A DNA stretch of 64,000 nt from Paralcaligenes ureilyticus (GTDB taxonomy: Bacteria; Pseudomonadota; Gammaproteobacteria; Burkholderiales; Burkholderiaceae_B): the NCBI RefSeq assembly GCF_004346225.1, contig NZ_SMAJ01000017.1:32490-96489 (forward strand), given 5' to 3'. A program made the translations under genes and the position numbers. Below, one piece after another: positions 45,294 through 55,470 of this stretch; within the stretch, counting starts at the first letter, position 1, and each line of letters opens with the position of its first letter. The notes under the pieces were generated by a model. It was given only the letters and a program-made list of their open reading frames with translations, was not told the origin of the DNA and did no database searches.

Positions 45294-46079
45294 ATGAAAA
45301 GCAACGAGTTGAAAATATCTTCCATGAAAGACAAATGCTCTTCCCAGGAATGGCAAATGCGTGTGGACCTGGCGGCATGCTATCGCCTGGTCCAGCTGTA
45401 TGGCATGTCGGACATGGCGGCAAATCATATATCCGCAAGCGTCCCGGGCGAAAAGAACGCATTTCTGATCAACGCCTACGGCATGATGTATGAGGAAATC
45501 ACGGCCTCCAGCCTGATCAAGGTCGATCTCAGCGGCGCCATACTGGCCAAGCCCGATTTCGGCGAGCTGGACTACGGCATCAACAAGGCCGGCTATGTCA
45601 TTCATAGCGCCGTTCACGAGGCGCGGCATGACGTCGCGTGCGTGATTCATATTCACAGCTGGCCGACCATGGCCGTTTCAGCGCTGGAGTGCGGCCTTTT
45701 ACCCATCAGCCAGACGGCAATGCGATTTTTAAAGATCGGCTACCACAACTATATGGGTGTGGTTTTGAATGAGGCCGAAAAGGAATCCCTGGTGAAGGAC
45801 CTGGGACAAAACGAAGCTCTGATCCTGAGAAACCATGGGGCTTTGACGGTAGGCAAAAGCATAGGCGAAGCATTCAACTGGCTGCACAGGCTCGAGCTGT
45901 CGTGCCGCGCGCAGTTGGCGGCGATGGCGTGCAACACACCGCTGCGGCAGGTGGATCAAAAAACGCTGGAAGAAACATGGAGCAACTATCAGCCGGGGAC
46001 CCGGCGCCCCTACGGCTTGATGGAATGGCCGGCTTTGCTCAGAAAGCTGGATAGGCTGGACCCCTCTTACAAGAACTAA
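45294..46079 (+). CDS. Class II aldolase/adducin family protein
   Basis: A 261-residue zinc-dependent class II aldolase-fold protein. Metal ligands are visible in ACVIHIHSWPTMAVS and LRNHGALTVGKSIGEAF; the family is found in sugar-phosphate aldolases, epimerases and decarboxylases of aromatic pathways. CGGAGGG lies before the ATG. The N-terminal 20 residues are polar and variable. It is the first gene of an operon with a Bug receptor and an amidohydrolase, suggesting catabolism of a hydroxy acid; the substrate is unknown. Confidence 0.87.
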   Translation: MKSNELKISSMKDKCSSQEWQMRVDLAACYRLVQLYGMSDMAANHISASVPGEKNAFLINAYGMMYEEITASSLIKVDLSGAILAKPDFGELDYGINKAGYVIHSAVHEARHDVACVIHIHSWPTMAVSALECGLLPISQTAMRFLKIGYHNYMGVVLNEAEKESLVKDLGQNEALILRNHGALTVGKSIGEAFNWLHRLELSCRAQLAAMACNTPLRQVDQKTLEETWSNYQPGTRRPYGLMEWPALLRKLDRLDPSYKN

Positions 46080-46134
46080 GCCCGGCTGTCGGCTAATAGG
46101 TCTTGTTCAAATCAATGCACCTCTGGAGACAACA

Positions 46135-47097
46135 ATGTTTAACAATAAAGCAATAAAACAATCCATTCTTTTTTGCGCGGTAGCCGCCTGCAGTTCGGCC
46201 TATGCCGCTTATCCGGATAGAAACATAACCTTGATCGTGCCTTTTGCGCCAGGCGGCAATCTCGACATTACGGCGCGAGCCATCGCTCCGGCTTTGCAGA
46301 AGACTCTGGGCGCCACGGTTATCGTGGAAAACAAACCGGGTGCAGGAGGATCGATTGGCGCGGGGTTCGTGTCGCGTTCCCATCCTGACGGTTATACCGT
46401 GCTTGTGACAACGCCCAACGCCATAGCCGTAACGCCGTATATGACCAAGACACCTTATACACTGGCGAATTTCCGGTCCCTAGGGCTGGTTGCCACCACC
46501 CCGCTGATCATCGATGTCAATGGAAAAAGCAAATTCCAGACCATCCAGTCGCTCCTGAAATATGCATGCGCCAATCCCGGCAAGGTCACTGTCGGCCACT
46601 CGGGTATCGGCACGACCAACTACATAGGCCTGATCAGCCTGGAAGACGCTTCGCATTGCAAATTTTCAGCCATTCCCTACAAGGGATCGGGTCCGGCCCT
46701 GGTGGACTTGCTGGGCAATCAGATCGACGTGGTCGTTGACCAGCTCAGCAGTTCCGCCGGGCAATTGAAGTCGGGCAACCTGAAAGCGCTGGCCGTCATG
46801 ACGGCCCGCAAAGTGCCTTCGCTGCCCAATGTTCCCACTCTCGAAGAGTCTGGCGTGAAAGGCCTGGATGCGTCTACCGACACGGGCCTGCTTGTTCCCA
46901 AGGATACGCCCTCCGCAGTTGTGGACGTGCTGAACAAGGCCTTGCAAAAGGTTGCCCAGGACAAGTCCGTACAGAACATTCTGGGAAAAGTGGGGAGCAC
47001 GGCCATATCGTCCACACCCGAGAAATTCATGAGCATGATCGATGACGAAAACAAAATCGCGGGCAAGCTGAGTGCCGAAGGCAAATTACAGAAATAA
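46135..47097 (+). CDS. Bug/TctC-type periplasmic solute-binding protein
   Basis: A 320-residue Bug receptor. It has a signal peptide (basic start, ILFCAVAACSSAYA cleavage region near residue 22), the motif LIVPFAPGGNLDITARA, and VGHSGIGTTNYIG and VPTLEESGVKGLDA further on. These are complete and more canonical than in the receptor at 3056. GGAG precedes the ATG. The stop codon overlaps the ATG of the amidohydrolase by one base. It likely delivers the acid degraded by its neighbours. Confidence 0.92.
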   Translation: MFNNKAIKQSILFCAVAACSSAYAAYPDRNITLIVPFAPGGNLDITARAIAPALQKTLGATVIVENKPGAGGSIGAGFVSRSHPDGYTVLVTTPNAIAVTPYMTKTPYTLANFRSLGLVATTPLIIDVNGKSKFQTIQSLLKYACANPGKVTVGHSGIGTTNYIGLISLEDASHCKFSAIPYKGSGPALVDLLGNQIDVVVDQLSSSAGQLKSGNLKALAVMTARKVPSLPNVPTLEESGVKGLDASTDTGLLVPKDTPSAVVDVLNKALQKVAQDKSVQNILGKVGSTAISSTPEKFMSMIDDENKIAGKLSAEGKLQK

Positions 47098-48011
47098 TGT
47101 TGGCGAGCACCACGAAAATGTCGACCCCTTGTTGCCCTCCTCTCCACGCCTTTCAGAAGGTCGGTTTTAGCCTTCCCGCAAACGCGTGCGATTCCCATGC
47201 GCATATATTCGGCCCGTATCAACAATATCCGCTGGCCGGGGAGCGCAGTTACACCCCCGCTGAAAATGGCGTAGAGCGGTTTATATGGCACCTGAACCGT
47301 CTGGGTTTGCAACGGGGCGTTCTTGTGACGGCGAGCGCTTGCGGCACCGATAACCGGCCGGTCCTGGATGCCCTCGGGAAATATCCCGACAGATTAAGGG
47401 GCGTTGCCGTATGCGATCAAGGCGTCGGCTTGCCGGCGCTGAAAGCCTGGCGCGAGGCGGGCATCAGGGGCTTGAGATTCAACCTGTACAAACTCAATGG
47501 CCAGGCGGTATACAAGAACGGGGTGGGGCTGCAGGCCCTGGAGGCTCTGGCGCCTTTGCTGCGGGATCTGGGCATGCACGCCCAGATCTGGGTCCATGCC
47601 CCCGACTTGCCCGAACTGGCGCCGCGTCTCGCGAAGCTGAAGGTGCCACTGGTTGTGGACCATATGGGACGCATGAACGCTGCCTTGGGCACTGACAATC
47701 CCGGTTTCGGCAAGTTGTGCGCCATGCTGGCCAGTGGTTCGGCCTGGACGAAGATATCCGGCGCGGACCGGAACAGTAATAAAAATGGCCATTATGGCGA
47801 CATTGACGTTTTTGCAAAAAAAATACTGGAAGCCAATCCGGATCATGTCATATGGGGCTCAGACTGGCCCCATATCAATTATTTCAACCAAGCCGAGGTT
47901 CCCGACGACGGTGTACTGCTCAATACCTTGCAGCGCTGGATTCCCGACGAGCCCGGCCGCAGGAAGGTACTGGTCGATAACCCCGCAAATCTGTACGGAT
48001 TTCAGGCCTAG
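47097..48011 (+). CDS. Amidohydrolase family protein, LigI-like
   Basis: A 304-residue TIM-barrel metal hydrolase of the 2-pyrone-4,6-dicarboxylate lactonase group. It has ACDSHAHIFGPYQQYPL (HxH motif), LPLVVDHMGRMNA-like VVDHMGRM with the third His, and HVIWGSDWPHINY with the catalytic Asp. ATG at 47118 is an alternative start seven codons later. Such enzymes open lactones or hydrolyse cyclic dicarboxylates. With the aldolase and Bug receptor it forms a compact degradation module. Confidence 0.85.
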   Translation: MLASTTKMSTPCCPPLHAFQKVGFSLPANACDSHAHIFGPYQQYPLAGERSYTPAENGVERFIWHLNRLGLQRGVLVTASACGTDNRPVLDALGKYPDRLRGVAVCDQGVGLPALKAWREAGIRGLRFNLYKLNGQAVYKNGVGLQALEALAPLLRDLGMHAQIWVHAPDLPELAPRLAKLKVPLVVDHMGRMNAALGTDNPGFGKLCAMLASGSAWTKISGADRNSNKNGHYGDIDVFAKKILEANPDHVIWGSDWPHINYFNQAEVPDDGVLLNTLQRWIPDEPGRRKVLVDNPANLYGFQA

Positions 48012-48134
48012 ACTTCCACATGCCTCCCGCAGACGCCAACCCCACGGCCGGGGGGGAACCCGGCTCGAAATAATTTGTGAAAACCCGCCATACATCGCAT
48101 AATGTAACGTCCCGTTTACGCGAGCTGCAATCCC

Positions 48135-48902
48135 ATGCAAAACGTCGCCGTTACTCTGCCGATCAGGGATGAAGAACGATACCTGGTTACTTCAAAGCTC
48201 GAAATTCTGGCCCTGTTGAGTTCGCTGAAAGAACAAAGGGGCTTGATCCTGATGCGTCTTCACAACGGCGCTGAGGCTATTGTCACCACCATCCTGAACA
48301 TCGATGCGGAAAACAACTCGATGGTTATCGACAATTCAGCCCAGGATTCCTTCAACCAGCATGCCGCCAAGGCGGAGCATATCCGGTTCGAAGCCACGCT
48401 GAACAAAATCCGCATTGCGTTTTCAAGCGCGCAAGCCAGTCCCTGCATTATGGACAATCAACCGGCGCTACGCATTGCATTTCCCCAGTCTTTAACACGC
48501 GTCCAGCGGCGCGACGCATATCGAATCGACCTCCCTTCCAGCGACCCGATCAAGTGCACGATCACGCTCCCGGCCACCGCTGCTGCAAAAATCCGCAGTG
48601 TGGCGCTGGACATTAAAGATCTCAGTTCGGGTGGGATGGCGCTGATCGACAACCAGCATGTGCTGGGCGATGCCGCCGGCGTCTTCTACAAGGACTGCCA
48701 TGCGGAATTTCCCGGCGTCGGCGCCATTTCCACGACATTGCAAGTCGTTCGGATCATCGAGGAATCCTTGGCCGACGACAAGAAACGACGTGTCCTCGGC
48801 TGCCAATTCGTTAATTTGCCCAATCCCATGCTGATCCTGATTCTGCGCTTTATAGGTATGACCGAGCGCAGGACAAACGCCAAATGGCACGGCTACGAGT
48901 AA
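48135..48902 (+). CDS. ycgR: Flagellar brake protein YcgR
   Basis: A 255-residue protein with a YcgR N-domain (residues about 10-115) and a C-terminal PilZ domain. The c-di-GMP motifs are intact: RVQRRDAYRIDLP (RxxxR) and IKDLSSGGMALID (DxSxxG). When loaded with c-di-GMP the family slows the flagellar motor. No flagellar gene is adjacent. It could respond to the two c-di-GMP enzymes at 58-62 kb, as any cytoplasmic receptor could. Confidence 0.92.
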   Translation: MQNVAVTLPIRDEERYLVTSKLEILALLSSLKEQRGLILMRLHNGAEAIVTTILNIDAENNSMVIDNSAQDSFNQHAAKAEHIRFEATLNKIRIAFSSAQASPCIMDNQPALRIAFPQSLTRVQRRDAYRIDLPSSDPIKCTITLPATAAAKIRSVALDIKDLSSGGMALIDNQHVLGDAAGVFYKDCHAEFPGVGAISTTLQVVRIIEESLADDKKRRVLGCQFVNLPNPMLILILRFIGMTERRTNAKWHGYE

Positions 48903-48977
48903 GGACGTGCGGGCGCAGATGGGCGTCTGGTGCAGACAATTGGCGGCGGCGCGAAGGACGCGGCGTGTAGTGATCGG

Positions 48978-49065
48978 TGGCACCCACAAGGGGTGCCGCT
49001 ACAAAAGGGATGCCGCTACAAAAACATGCCCGTGAATCATGTAGCGCCACCCCTTGTGGGTGGCA
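48978..49065. repeat. IP26 cluster: inverted pair with partial copy between
   Basis: Copy 48978-49003 (+) has stem GGCACCC/GGGTGCC; 49004-49020 repeats only the 3' half (GGGATGCCGCTACA); 49040-49065 (-) has stem GCCACCC/GGGTGGC. The two full copies face each other but carry different stem variants. Confidence 0.88.
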
Positions 49066-49086
49066 AAACTTTGACAGTCAGGCGGC

Positions 49087-50073
49087 TTAATCTACCGTCA
49101 GAATTGTCGCACCGGTAGTTTTGCGCCCGGCCAGCGCCTCGTGGGCTGCGCCTGCATCGCGCAAAGCGAAACGCTGGCCAATACGCACCTTGATCTTCTT
49201 TTTGGTGACCAGGCCAAAAAGCTCATCGGCGGCGGCCTTGAGTTTTTCGTGTGTCGCCACATGCGTCCCCAGGGTGGGACGTGTAACGAACAAAGACCCT
49301 TTGGACGATAGAATCCCCAGATTGACGCCCTCGACCGAGCCGGATGCATTGCCAAAGCTCACCATCAGTCCACGCGGCTGCAGGCAATCGAGCGAGGCGA
49401 GCCATGTATCCTTGCCCACACCGTCGTAAACCACCGGAACTTTTTTCCCATTGGTCAGTTCGAGAACACGCTCGACCACATTCTCGCGCGAATAATCGAT
49501 CATTTTCCAGGCGCCATTGGCCAAGGCCAGCGCGGTCTTTTCGGGGTTGGACGCAGTCCCGATCAGCTTGACCCCCAATGCTTTGGCCCATTGGCACGCA
49601 ATCAAGCCTACGCCGCCGGCGGCGGCGTGAAACAAAATGGTCTCATTCCCCTGCAACCGATAGGTTTGCCGAAACAGATATTGCACCGTCAGCCCTTTGA
49701 GCATCACAGCCGCCGCGTCCTCGAAACTGACGGAGGCGGGAATCCGCACCACTTGGTGCGCCGGTACATTACGCGCTTCGGCGTATGCGCCTAACGGGCT
49801 TTGACCATAGGCCACGCGATCGCCCACTTTAAGATGTTTGACCTCGGCGCCCACCGCTTCGACGACCCCCGCCCCCTCAGCCCCCAGACCATGCGGCAAC
49901 GGGTGCGGATATAGCCCTGTCCTGAAGTAAATATCGATAAAATTCAGCCCTATCGCTTTGTGTCGTATCGTCACCTCATTTCCTTGCGGCGCGGGCAAGG
50001 GGACGGTGACGAATTTCAGCACCTCCACCCCCCCATGTTGTTCGATACGTATCGCTTTCGTTTGGTTTTCCAA
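49087..50073 (-). CDS. qor: Quinone oxidoreductase, zinc-independent MDR family
   Basis: A 328-residue medium-chain dehydrogenase/reductase without zinc. It has GLNFIDIYFRTGLYPHPLP, the cofactor motif HAAAGGVGLIACQWAKALG (NADPH-binding AAGGVG) and the C-terminal LAGRKTTGATILTVD. The start is TTG at 50073, with AAGGAG six bases upstream and giving (M)ENQTKAIRIEQHGG; the longer TTG at 50091 overlaps that ribosome-binding site. The E. coli homologue QorA reduces quinones by one electron. Confidence 0.9.
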   Translation of the reverse strand: MENQTKAIRIEQHGGVEVLKFVTVPLPAPQGNEVTIRHKAIGLNFIDIYFRTGLYPHPLPHGLGAEGAGVVEAVGAEVKHLKVGDRVAYGQSPLGAYAEARNVPAHQVVRIPASVSFEDAAAVMLKGLTVQYLFRQTYRLQGNETILFHAAAGGVGLIACQWAKALGVKLIGTASNPEKTALALANGAWKMIDYSRENVVERVLELTNGKKVPVVYDGVGKDTWLASLDCLQPRGLMVSFGNASGSVEGVNLGILSSKGSLFVTRPTLGTHVATHEKLKAAADELFGLVTKKKIKVRIGQRFALRDAGAAHEALAGRKTTGATILTVD

Positions 50074-50167
50074 GACAGACTCCTTATTCAAGACGCTATG
50101 AACAGATGATGAATTTCGTGCAGTTTAGTTCCAGATGGCCGAGCGCGATTCAATTTTTGCGTAAATG

Positions 50168-50193
50168 TGGCACCCACAAGGGGTGCCGCGACA
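50168..50193 (+). repeat. IP26 interspersed palindrome
   Basis: Stem GGCACCC/GGGTGCC, tail with one change (GCGACA), between qor and the hydroxyacid dehydrogenase gene. Confidence 0.85.
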
Positions 50194-50217
50194 TGATTAA
50201 ACGGCAAATGGCGCCGT

Positions 50218-51162
50218 TCAATAGCCTTGTTCGCGAGACACCCGCCCGGAAATGGGTAACCCCTTCTTCAGATTACCTATTTTATTAACGATTTGATGGA
50301 CCGTATCTTCACGCAAGGTTATAGCGGCGATATGCGGCGTCACGGTTATTGACGCATGACTCCAGAATGGATGGTTCTTTGGCAAGGGTTCGGACCTGAA
50401 GACATCGAGCAAGGCTCCGGCAAGCCGCCCGCAGGCCAACAGGTCGAGCAAGTCCTGTTCCACCAGATGCCGCCCTCGAGCCACATTGATCAAATAAGCG
50501 CGCGGCAAAAGCTGTTCAAGATTTTCCCGGTTCAGAATGTTTTCTGTTTCGGGCGTCAGGGGCAACAGGTTAACCAGCACCCGCGTCCGCGCCAGAAACG
50601 CAGGCAGCCGCTCCGCGCCACCGTATACCTGGACGCCATCGATCTCCCTGGAGCGCCGGGCCCATCCCGCCACCGGATAGCCCAACTGCGCCACAGCCCG
50701 CGCCACACGTTCTCCGATCGCCCCGAGCCCCATCACACCGACGGGCCAGCGCAAGCGATCTATGGGGGGCAAACCCGACCACTCGCTCGCCTGCTGCTGA
50801 GCCTCGTAGACGCCGAATTCGCGGGCCGCCCGCAAAAGCCCATATACGACATACTCGACCATCTGCTCTGCCATGCCCGCATCTTCAAGACGCACAATGG
50901 GCAAATTCCCAGGCAGCTCGGGCAACCCCAGCAAGCTATCGATTCCGGCTCCCAGATTGAATACGGCCTGCAGCCGCGTCTCACGCACAAACAAGGCCGG
51001 CGCAGGTTGCCAGACAATCGCATAGTCGGCGCCAACGGGCTCACCCGCTTCGTCCCAGGGGATAAACTGCGTGTCGGGCAAAGAGCCTTCGAACGCATTG
51101 CACCACTTGGCGGAGCCAGGCCTGGAATTCGTCGCCACAATGATTTTTGTACCCGCACCCAT
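50218..51162 (-). CDS. D-2-hydroxyacid dehydrogenase, GhrA (glyoxylate/hydroxypyruvate reductase) type
   Basis: A 314-residue NAD(P)-dependent dehydrogenase. Nucleotide site VGVMGLGAIGERVARAVAQL; catalytic residues in NVARGRHLVEQDLL (Arg), LDVFRSEPLP (Glu) and TVTPHIAAITL (His). The sequence fits the GhrA subgroup. The ATG at 51162 has GAGGG upstream and starts at MGAGTKIIVA; a GTG at 51195 is less likely. It could reduce the glyoxylate made by the glycolate oxidase encoded at 24-28 kb. Confidence 0.9.
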   Translation of the reverse strand: MGAGTKIIVATNSRPGSAKWCNAFEGSLPDTQFIPWDEAGEPVGADYAIVWQPAPALFVRETRLQAVFNLGAGIDSLLGLPELPGNLPIVRLEDAGMAEQMVEYVVYGLLRAAREFGVYEAQQQASEWSGLPPIDRLRWPVGVMGLGAIGERVARAVAQLGYPVAGWARRSREIDGVQVYGGAERLPAFLARTRVLVNLLPLTPETENILNRENLEQLLPRAYLINVARGRHLVEQDLLDLLACGRLAGALLDVFRSEPLPKNHPFWSHASITVTPHIAAITLREDTVHQIVNKIGNLKKGLPISGRVSREQGY

Positions 51163-51332
51163 ACCATTTACCCTCAATAACGTTGAATCAGACACCCCAA
51201 GGCCTCTCGCTCCAAGAACGGAAACGCATCAAGTGTAATGGCAGCCGCTCGCCGACGCACACGATTATCGGTTAACACCGTAAAATCCGGCACGCGGTAA
51301 AATTGCTTCCTTTATCGAACTGATGACAATTC

Positions 51333-52064
51333 ATGGCCGGACACAGTAAATGGGCGAATATCCAGCACCGCAAGGGTCGCCAAGATGCCAAACGAGGCAA
51401 ACTCTGGACAAAAGTAATCCGTGAAATCACGGTAGCGGCACGCGCCGGCGGCGCTGATCCCGACATCAACCCGCGCCTGCGCCTGGCCTGGGACAAGGCT
51501 ACCGCGGTCAACATGCCCAAGGACAACATTCAGCGCGCCATTCAACGTGGCGCGGGCGGCGTCGATGGCGCCAACTACGAAGAAATACGCTATGAAGGGT
51601 ACGGACCTGGCGGGGCAGCCGTCATTGTCGATTGCATGACGGATAATCGCATACGTACGGTCGCCGATGTGCGCCACGTTTTCTCTAAAAACGGCGGCAA
51701 TCTGGGGCAGGAAGGCTCGGTGGGATTTCTCTTCAACCACTGCGGCCAGTTTCTGTTTGCCCCCGGCACCTCTGAAGAGCAGGTCATGGAGGCGGCGCTC
51801 GATGCGGGCGCCGAAGATATACAGACCGACGGCGAAGGCGTTATCGAAGTCATTTGTCCCACCGCCAGCTACGCTGCCGTCAAGGCAGCCTTCGACGCGG
51901 CACACCTTAGTCCCGAAGTCCAAGGCATCGTCATGAAGCCACTTAGTGAAACGGAACTGACCGGCGATGACTCGGTAAAAATGCAAAAACTGCTCGATGC
52001 CCTCGAAGGGCTCGACGATGTCCAGGACGTCTATACGTCGGCCATTCTCGACGAATCCGAATGA
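51333..52064 (+). CDS. yebC: YebC/PmpR family protein
   Basis: A 243-residue YebC-type protein. It starts with the invariant [20 protein letters not shown] and contains [17 protein letters not shown] and [19 protein letters not shown]. The family was described as DNA-binding regulators, and more recently some members were shown to ease ribosome stalling at proline runs. It is the first gene of a housekeeping block on the same strand. Confidence 0.95.
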   Translation: MAGHSKWANIQHRKGRQDAKRGKLWTKVIREITVAARAGGADPDINPRLRLAWDKATAVNMPKDNIQRAIQRGAGGVDGANYEEIRYEGYGPGGAAVIVDCMTDNRIRTVADVRHVFSKNGGNLGQEGSVGFLFNHCGQFLFAPGTSEEQVMEAALDAGAEDIQTDGEGVIEVICPTASYAAVKAAFDAAHLSPEVQGIVMKPLSETELTGDDSVKMQKLLDALEGLDDVQDVYTSAILDESE

Positions 52065-52146
52065 GAGGCTCGCGCACCCCTGGGTGTGGCCAAGGCCGCC
52101 GTTTCAATCCTGCTACAAAAGCAACCTCATCCCAAACCCGGAAACC

Positions 52147-53442
52147 ATGAAACTTCTTGTAATTGGCAGTGGTGGTCGTGAACATGCCCTGGCTTGGCGG
52201 CTGGCGCAATCGTCGCGCGTTCAAAAAGTGTTTGTGGCGCCCGGCAATGCAGGAACGGCCCGCAACGAACGCCTGCAAAATGTCGCATTGACGCACATAG
52301 ATGAACTCGTCGCATTCGCCAAAAAGGAAGGCGTGTCCCTGACCATAGTGGGCCCGGAAGCCCCTCTGGCGGCGGGCATCGTCGATACCTTTCGCGCGGC
52401 CGGCCTGAAAATTTTCGGCCCCACGCAGGCGGCGGCGCAATTGGAAAGTTCCAAAGACTTCGCCAAGGCCTTTATGGTGCGCCACCACATTCCGACGGCG
52501 GCTTACCAGACATTTACCGAATCCGAGCCTGCCAAAGCGTATATCAGTGCCCAGGGCGCACCGATTGTGGTCAAGGCCGACGGCCTGGCCGCCGGCAAGG
52601 GAGTCGTCGTAGCCGCTACCGTCGACCAGGCGCATCGTGCCGTCGACACGATGCTGGGCCAAGGAGCAGGAAGCCTTGCGGGCGCACGCGTGGTGATCGA
52701 AGAATGCCTGGAAGGCGAAGAAGCCAGCTTTATTGTCATGTGCGACGGCAATCATGTCCTGGCACTGGCCACCAGTCAGGACCACAAGCGTCTGCTGGAT
52801 AACGATCAGGGTCCGAACACCGGTGGAATGGGCGCCTATTCGCCCGCTCCCATTGTCACGCCGGCCTTGCATAACCGCATCATGCGCGAAATTATTCTGC
52901 CCACTGTCCACGGCATGGCCAAAGACGGCATACCCTATACCGGATTCCTCTATGCCGGCCTGATGATTGCACAAGGCCCCGATTCAAGCCGGCCCGTCAA
53001 GGTGCTGGAATTCAACTGCCGCATGGGCGATCCGGAAACCCAACCTATCATGATGCGGGTCAAAAACGAGCTGCTCGATGTCTTCGAAAAGGCCGTGGCA
53101 GGCAAATTGGACCAGGCCGATATCGAATGGGATCGGCGCACGGCCCTGGGGGTGGTGATGGCCGCGCACAACTACCCGGACGCACCGCGCACAGGCGACG
53201 TCGTTACGCAGTTGGCCGACGACAGCGAGGACTGCATGGTGTTCCACGCCGGCACCCGGCTCGAGGACGGCATCATTAAAACTTCCGGCGGCCGGGTCTT
53301 GTGTGTTACGGCGCTTGCCGACTCGATCAAACGTGCGCAAGCCGCCGCCTACAGCGCCGTGCAAAAAACGTACTTCGACGGCCAGCAATATCGTAACGAC
53401 ATAGGCTGGCGCGGGCTCCCCCACGGCGATACTCCAACATAA
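52147..53442 (+). CDS. purD: Phosphoribosylamine-glycine ligase
   Basis: A 431-residue ATP-grasp enzyme of purine synthesis. Motifs: MKLLVIGSGGREHALAWRL, VVKADGLAAGKGVVVA, GPNTGGMGAYSPAP and FNCRMGDPETQPIMM. The ATG at 52147 gives the family's N-terminus; the frame is open upstream to 51997 but overlaps yebC. It adds glycine to phosphoribosylamine. Followed by hemF after 42 bases. Confidence 0.96.
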   Translation: MKLLVIGSGGREHALAWRLAQSSRVQKVFVAPGNAGTARNERLQNVALTHIDELVAFAKKEGVSLTIVGPEAPLAAGIVDTFRAAGLKIFGPTQAAAQLESSKDFAKAFMVRHHIPTAAYQTFTESEPAKAYISAQGAPIVVKADGLAAGKGVVVAATVDQAHRAVDTMLGQGAGSLAGARVVIEECLEGEEASFIVMCDGNHVLALATSQDHKRLLDNDQGPNTGGMGAYSPAPIVTPALHNRIMREIILPTVHGMAKDGIPYTGFLYAGLMIAQGPDSSRPVKVLEFNCRMGDPETQPIMMRVKNELLDVFEKAVAGKLDQADIEWDRRTALGVVMAAHNYPDAPRTGDVVTQLADDSEDCMVFHAGTRLEDGIIKTSGGRVLCVTALADSIKRAQAAAYSAVQKTYFDGQQYRNDIGWRGLPHGDTPT

Positions 53443-53484
53443 TCACTCGCACGCGAAGAGCAAAAATTTCCCAGGAAGCCCGTC

Positions 53485-54393
53485 ATGGTTGTGTCAATTC
53501 CATCTGTATACGACTTTTTTCGCAAACTCCAGACAACTATCGTGACGGAGCTGGAAGGCGCAGACGGCAGTTCATTTCACACAGATAGCTGGACCCGGGC
53601 CGAGGGTGGCGGCGGCATCTCCCGGTTTCTTGAAGGCGGTCCTCTTTTTGAACGGGCCGGCGTCCTTTTCAGCCACGTCAAGGGCCAGTCCCTGCCCCCA
53701 TCGGCGAGCGCGCATCGCGGCGAACTGGCGGGCCGCTCGTGGGAAGCGCTGGGGGTGTCCATGGTCCTGCATCCGCAGAACCCCTATGTACCCACCGTCC
53801 ACATGAATGTACGCCTATTCGTGGCCCACGCTCCCGCAGACCATGCGGGCCACGACGTATTCTGGTTCGGCGGGGGGCTGGACCTCACCCCCTACTACGC
53901 ATTTGAAGAAGACGCCCGGCATTTCCATCAAGTCTGCCACGACGCCGTGGCTCCCTTCGGGCCGGACAAATACCCCGCCTACAAGAAGTGGTGCGACGAA
54001 TACTTTTACCTCAAGCACCGCAACGAAACCCGCGGTATCGGAGGCTTGTTCTTTGACGACCTCAATACCCCCGATTTCAAAACGTGCTTCGCACTGACCC
54101 GTTCGGTGGGCAACAGCCTTCTACCCGCCTATATGCCGATTGTCGGGCGGCGACGCGGCACCGCCTACGATGAGCATCAACGCGAATTTCAGGCGTATCG
54201 GCGCGGCCGCTATGTGGAATTCAATCTGGTCTTTGACCGCGGTACGCTTTTCGGCCTGCAGTCGGGAGGCCGCACCGAATCCATTCTGCTTTCCATGCCG
54301 CCTGCCGCCACCTGGCGCTATAACTGGGCTCCTGAACAAAATACCCCTGAGGCGGCCTTGCACGATTTTCTTAAACCACGACAATGGCTGTAA
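53485..54393 (+). CDS. hemF: Oxygen-dependent coproporphyrinogen III oxidase
   Basis: A 302-residue enzyme of heme synthesis. Motifs: [52 protein letters not shown] and [19 protein letters not shown]. It uses O2 to decarboxylate coproporphyrinogen III. AGGAAG precedes the ATG. The end overlaps nadD by ten bases. Confidence 0.96.
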   Translation: MVVSIPSVYDFFRKLQTTIVTELEGADGSSFHTDSWTRAEGGGGISRFLEGGPLFERAGVLFSHVKGQSLPPSASAHRGELAGRSWEALGVSMVLHPQNPYVPTVHMNVRLFVAHAPADHAGHDVFWFGGGLDLTPYYAFEEDARHFHQVCHDAVAPFGPDKYPAYKKWCDEYFYLKHRNETRGIGGLFFDDLNTPDFKTCFALTRSVGNSLLPAYMPIVGRRRGTAYDEHQREFQAYRRGRYVEFNLVFDRGTLFGLQSGGRTESILLSMPPAATWRYNWAPEQNTPEAALHDFLKPRQWL

Positions 54394-54986
54394 AAAAAAT
54401 CGGCCTGCTGGGCGGCAGCTTCGATCCGGTTCACTTGGCCCACACGGCCTTGGCCGAAACCGCACTCAACGTTTTGCAGTTGGACGAGCTGCAACTGATA
54501 CCTGCCGCCAACCCCTGGCAACGCACCCCCTTGCAAGCGACGGGGCCGCAGCGGCTGGCCATGCTGACACTGGCCATTAAGGGCCTGCGCGGCTTGAGCG
54601 TCAACCCGATAGAAATCGAGCGCGGCGGATCCACCTATACCATCGATACACTCAGGCAGCTTCCCCCCGGCGCCGAGTATTACTGGATATTGGGCACCGA
54701 TCAGCTCGACAACTTCTGCTCATGGCGCTCATGGGAGGAAATCGCGCAACGGGTCCATCTGGCAGTCGCCCAACGCCCCGGAACACCCGCCATGGCGCCT
54801 GCCGCATTAGCCCAACGCCTCGATGCCCTGGGCCGCAAGCTGCTCGAGCTCCCTTTCGAACCCATGCCCGTATCGGCTACGACCATACGCCAGCGGCTGG
54901 CGGACGGTCAGCCCGTACAGGGGATGCTGAATGCTGCAGTTGCACAATTTATTGCCCAGTGCAGACTTTATCAATCCGCTCCCTAG
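54384..54986 (+). CDS. nadD: Nicotinate-nucleotide adenylyltransferase
   Basis: A 200-residue nucleotidyltransferase of NAD synthesis. The N-terminal [19 protein letters not shown] holds the (T/H)xGH-type site, here HLAH, and the C-terminal [15 protein letters not shown] is the ISxTxxR motif. [20 protein letters not shown] is also typical. The start overlaps hemF. The two genes that follow, rsfS and rlmH, form the usual bacterial cluster. Confidence 0.95.
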   Translation: MAVKKIGLLGGSFDPVHLAHTALAETALNVLQLDELQLIPAANPWQRTPLQATGPQRLAMLTLAIKGLRGLSVNPIEIERGGSTYTIDTLRQLPPGAEYYWILGTDQLDNFCSWRSWEEIAQRVHLAVAQRPGTPAMAPAALAQRLDALGRKLLELPFEPMPVSATTIRQRLADGQPVQGMLNAAVAQFIAQCRLYQSAP

Positions 54987-55009
54987 CATCTCACGGTATA
55001 GTTCTGTTC

Positions 55010-55405
55010 ATGGACATTCAAAAATTACAACGCATCGTCATCGACGCCCTCGAAGATGTCAAAGCGCAAGATATCAAAATCTTCAATACCACTCACATCA
55101 CCAGTCTGTTTGACCGCGTGGTGATTGCCAGCGGCACCTCAAACCGGCAAACCCGGGCTCTGGCCGCAAGCGTTGCCGACCGGGCGCGCGAAGTCAATAT
55201 TCCCATCATTGCCTACGAGGGCCAGGACACGGGCGAATGGGTGCTGGTCGACCTGGGCGATATCGTCATTCATTGCATGCAGCCCTCCATACGCCACTAT
55301 TACAACCTGGAAGAAATATGGGGTGGCAAGCCAGTGCGCGCCAAACTTCTACCCCAGTCTACCGAAACCGGCGCGATCGCCGCGTACAACCCCGACGCCG
55401 CATAA
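55010..55405 (+). CDS. rsfS: Ribosomal silencing factor RsfS
   Basis: A 131-residue RsfS (YbeB/Iojap) protein. It reads MDIQKLQRIVIDALEDVKAQ, then DRVVIASGTSNRQTRALA and DTGEWVLVDLGDIVIHCMQ, all characteristic. The family binds uL14 and keeps ribosomal subunits apart under nutrient limitation. The ATG at 55010 gives the normal start. It lies 23 bases after nadD. Confidence 0.95.
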   Translation: MDIQKLQRIVIDALEDVKAQDIKIFNTTHITSLFDRVVIASGTSNRQTRALAASVADRAREVNIPIIAYEGQDTGEWVLVDLGDIVIHCMQPSIRHYYNLEEIWGGKPVRAKLLPQSTETGAIAAYNPDAA

Positions 55406-55470
55406 GCGGCCCACCATATATTGTCAATCATGTGTACATCCAGGCCTCCCGATAAGCCAGGACTGGCCTC

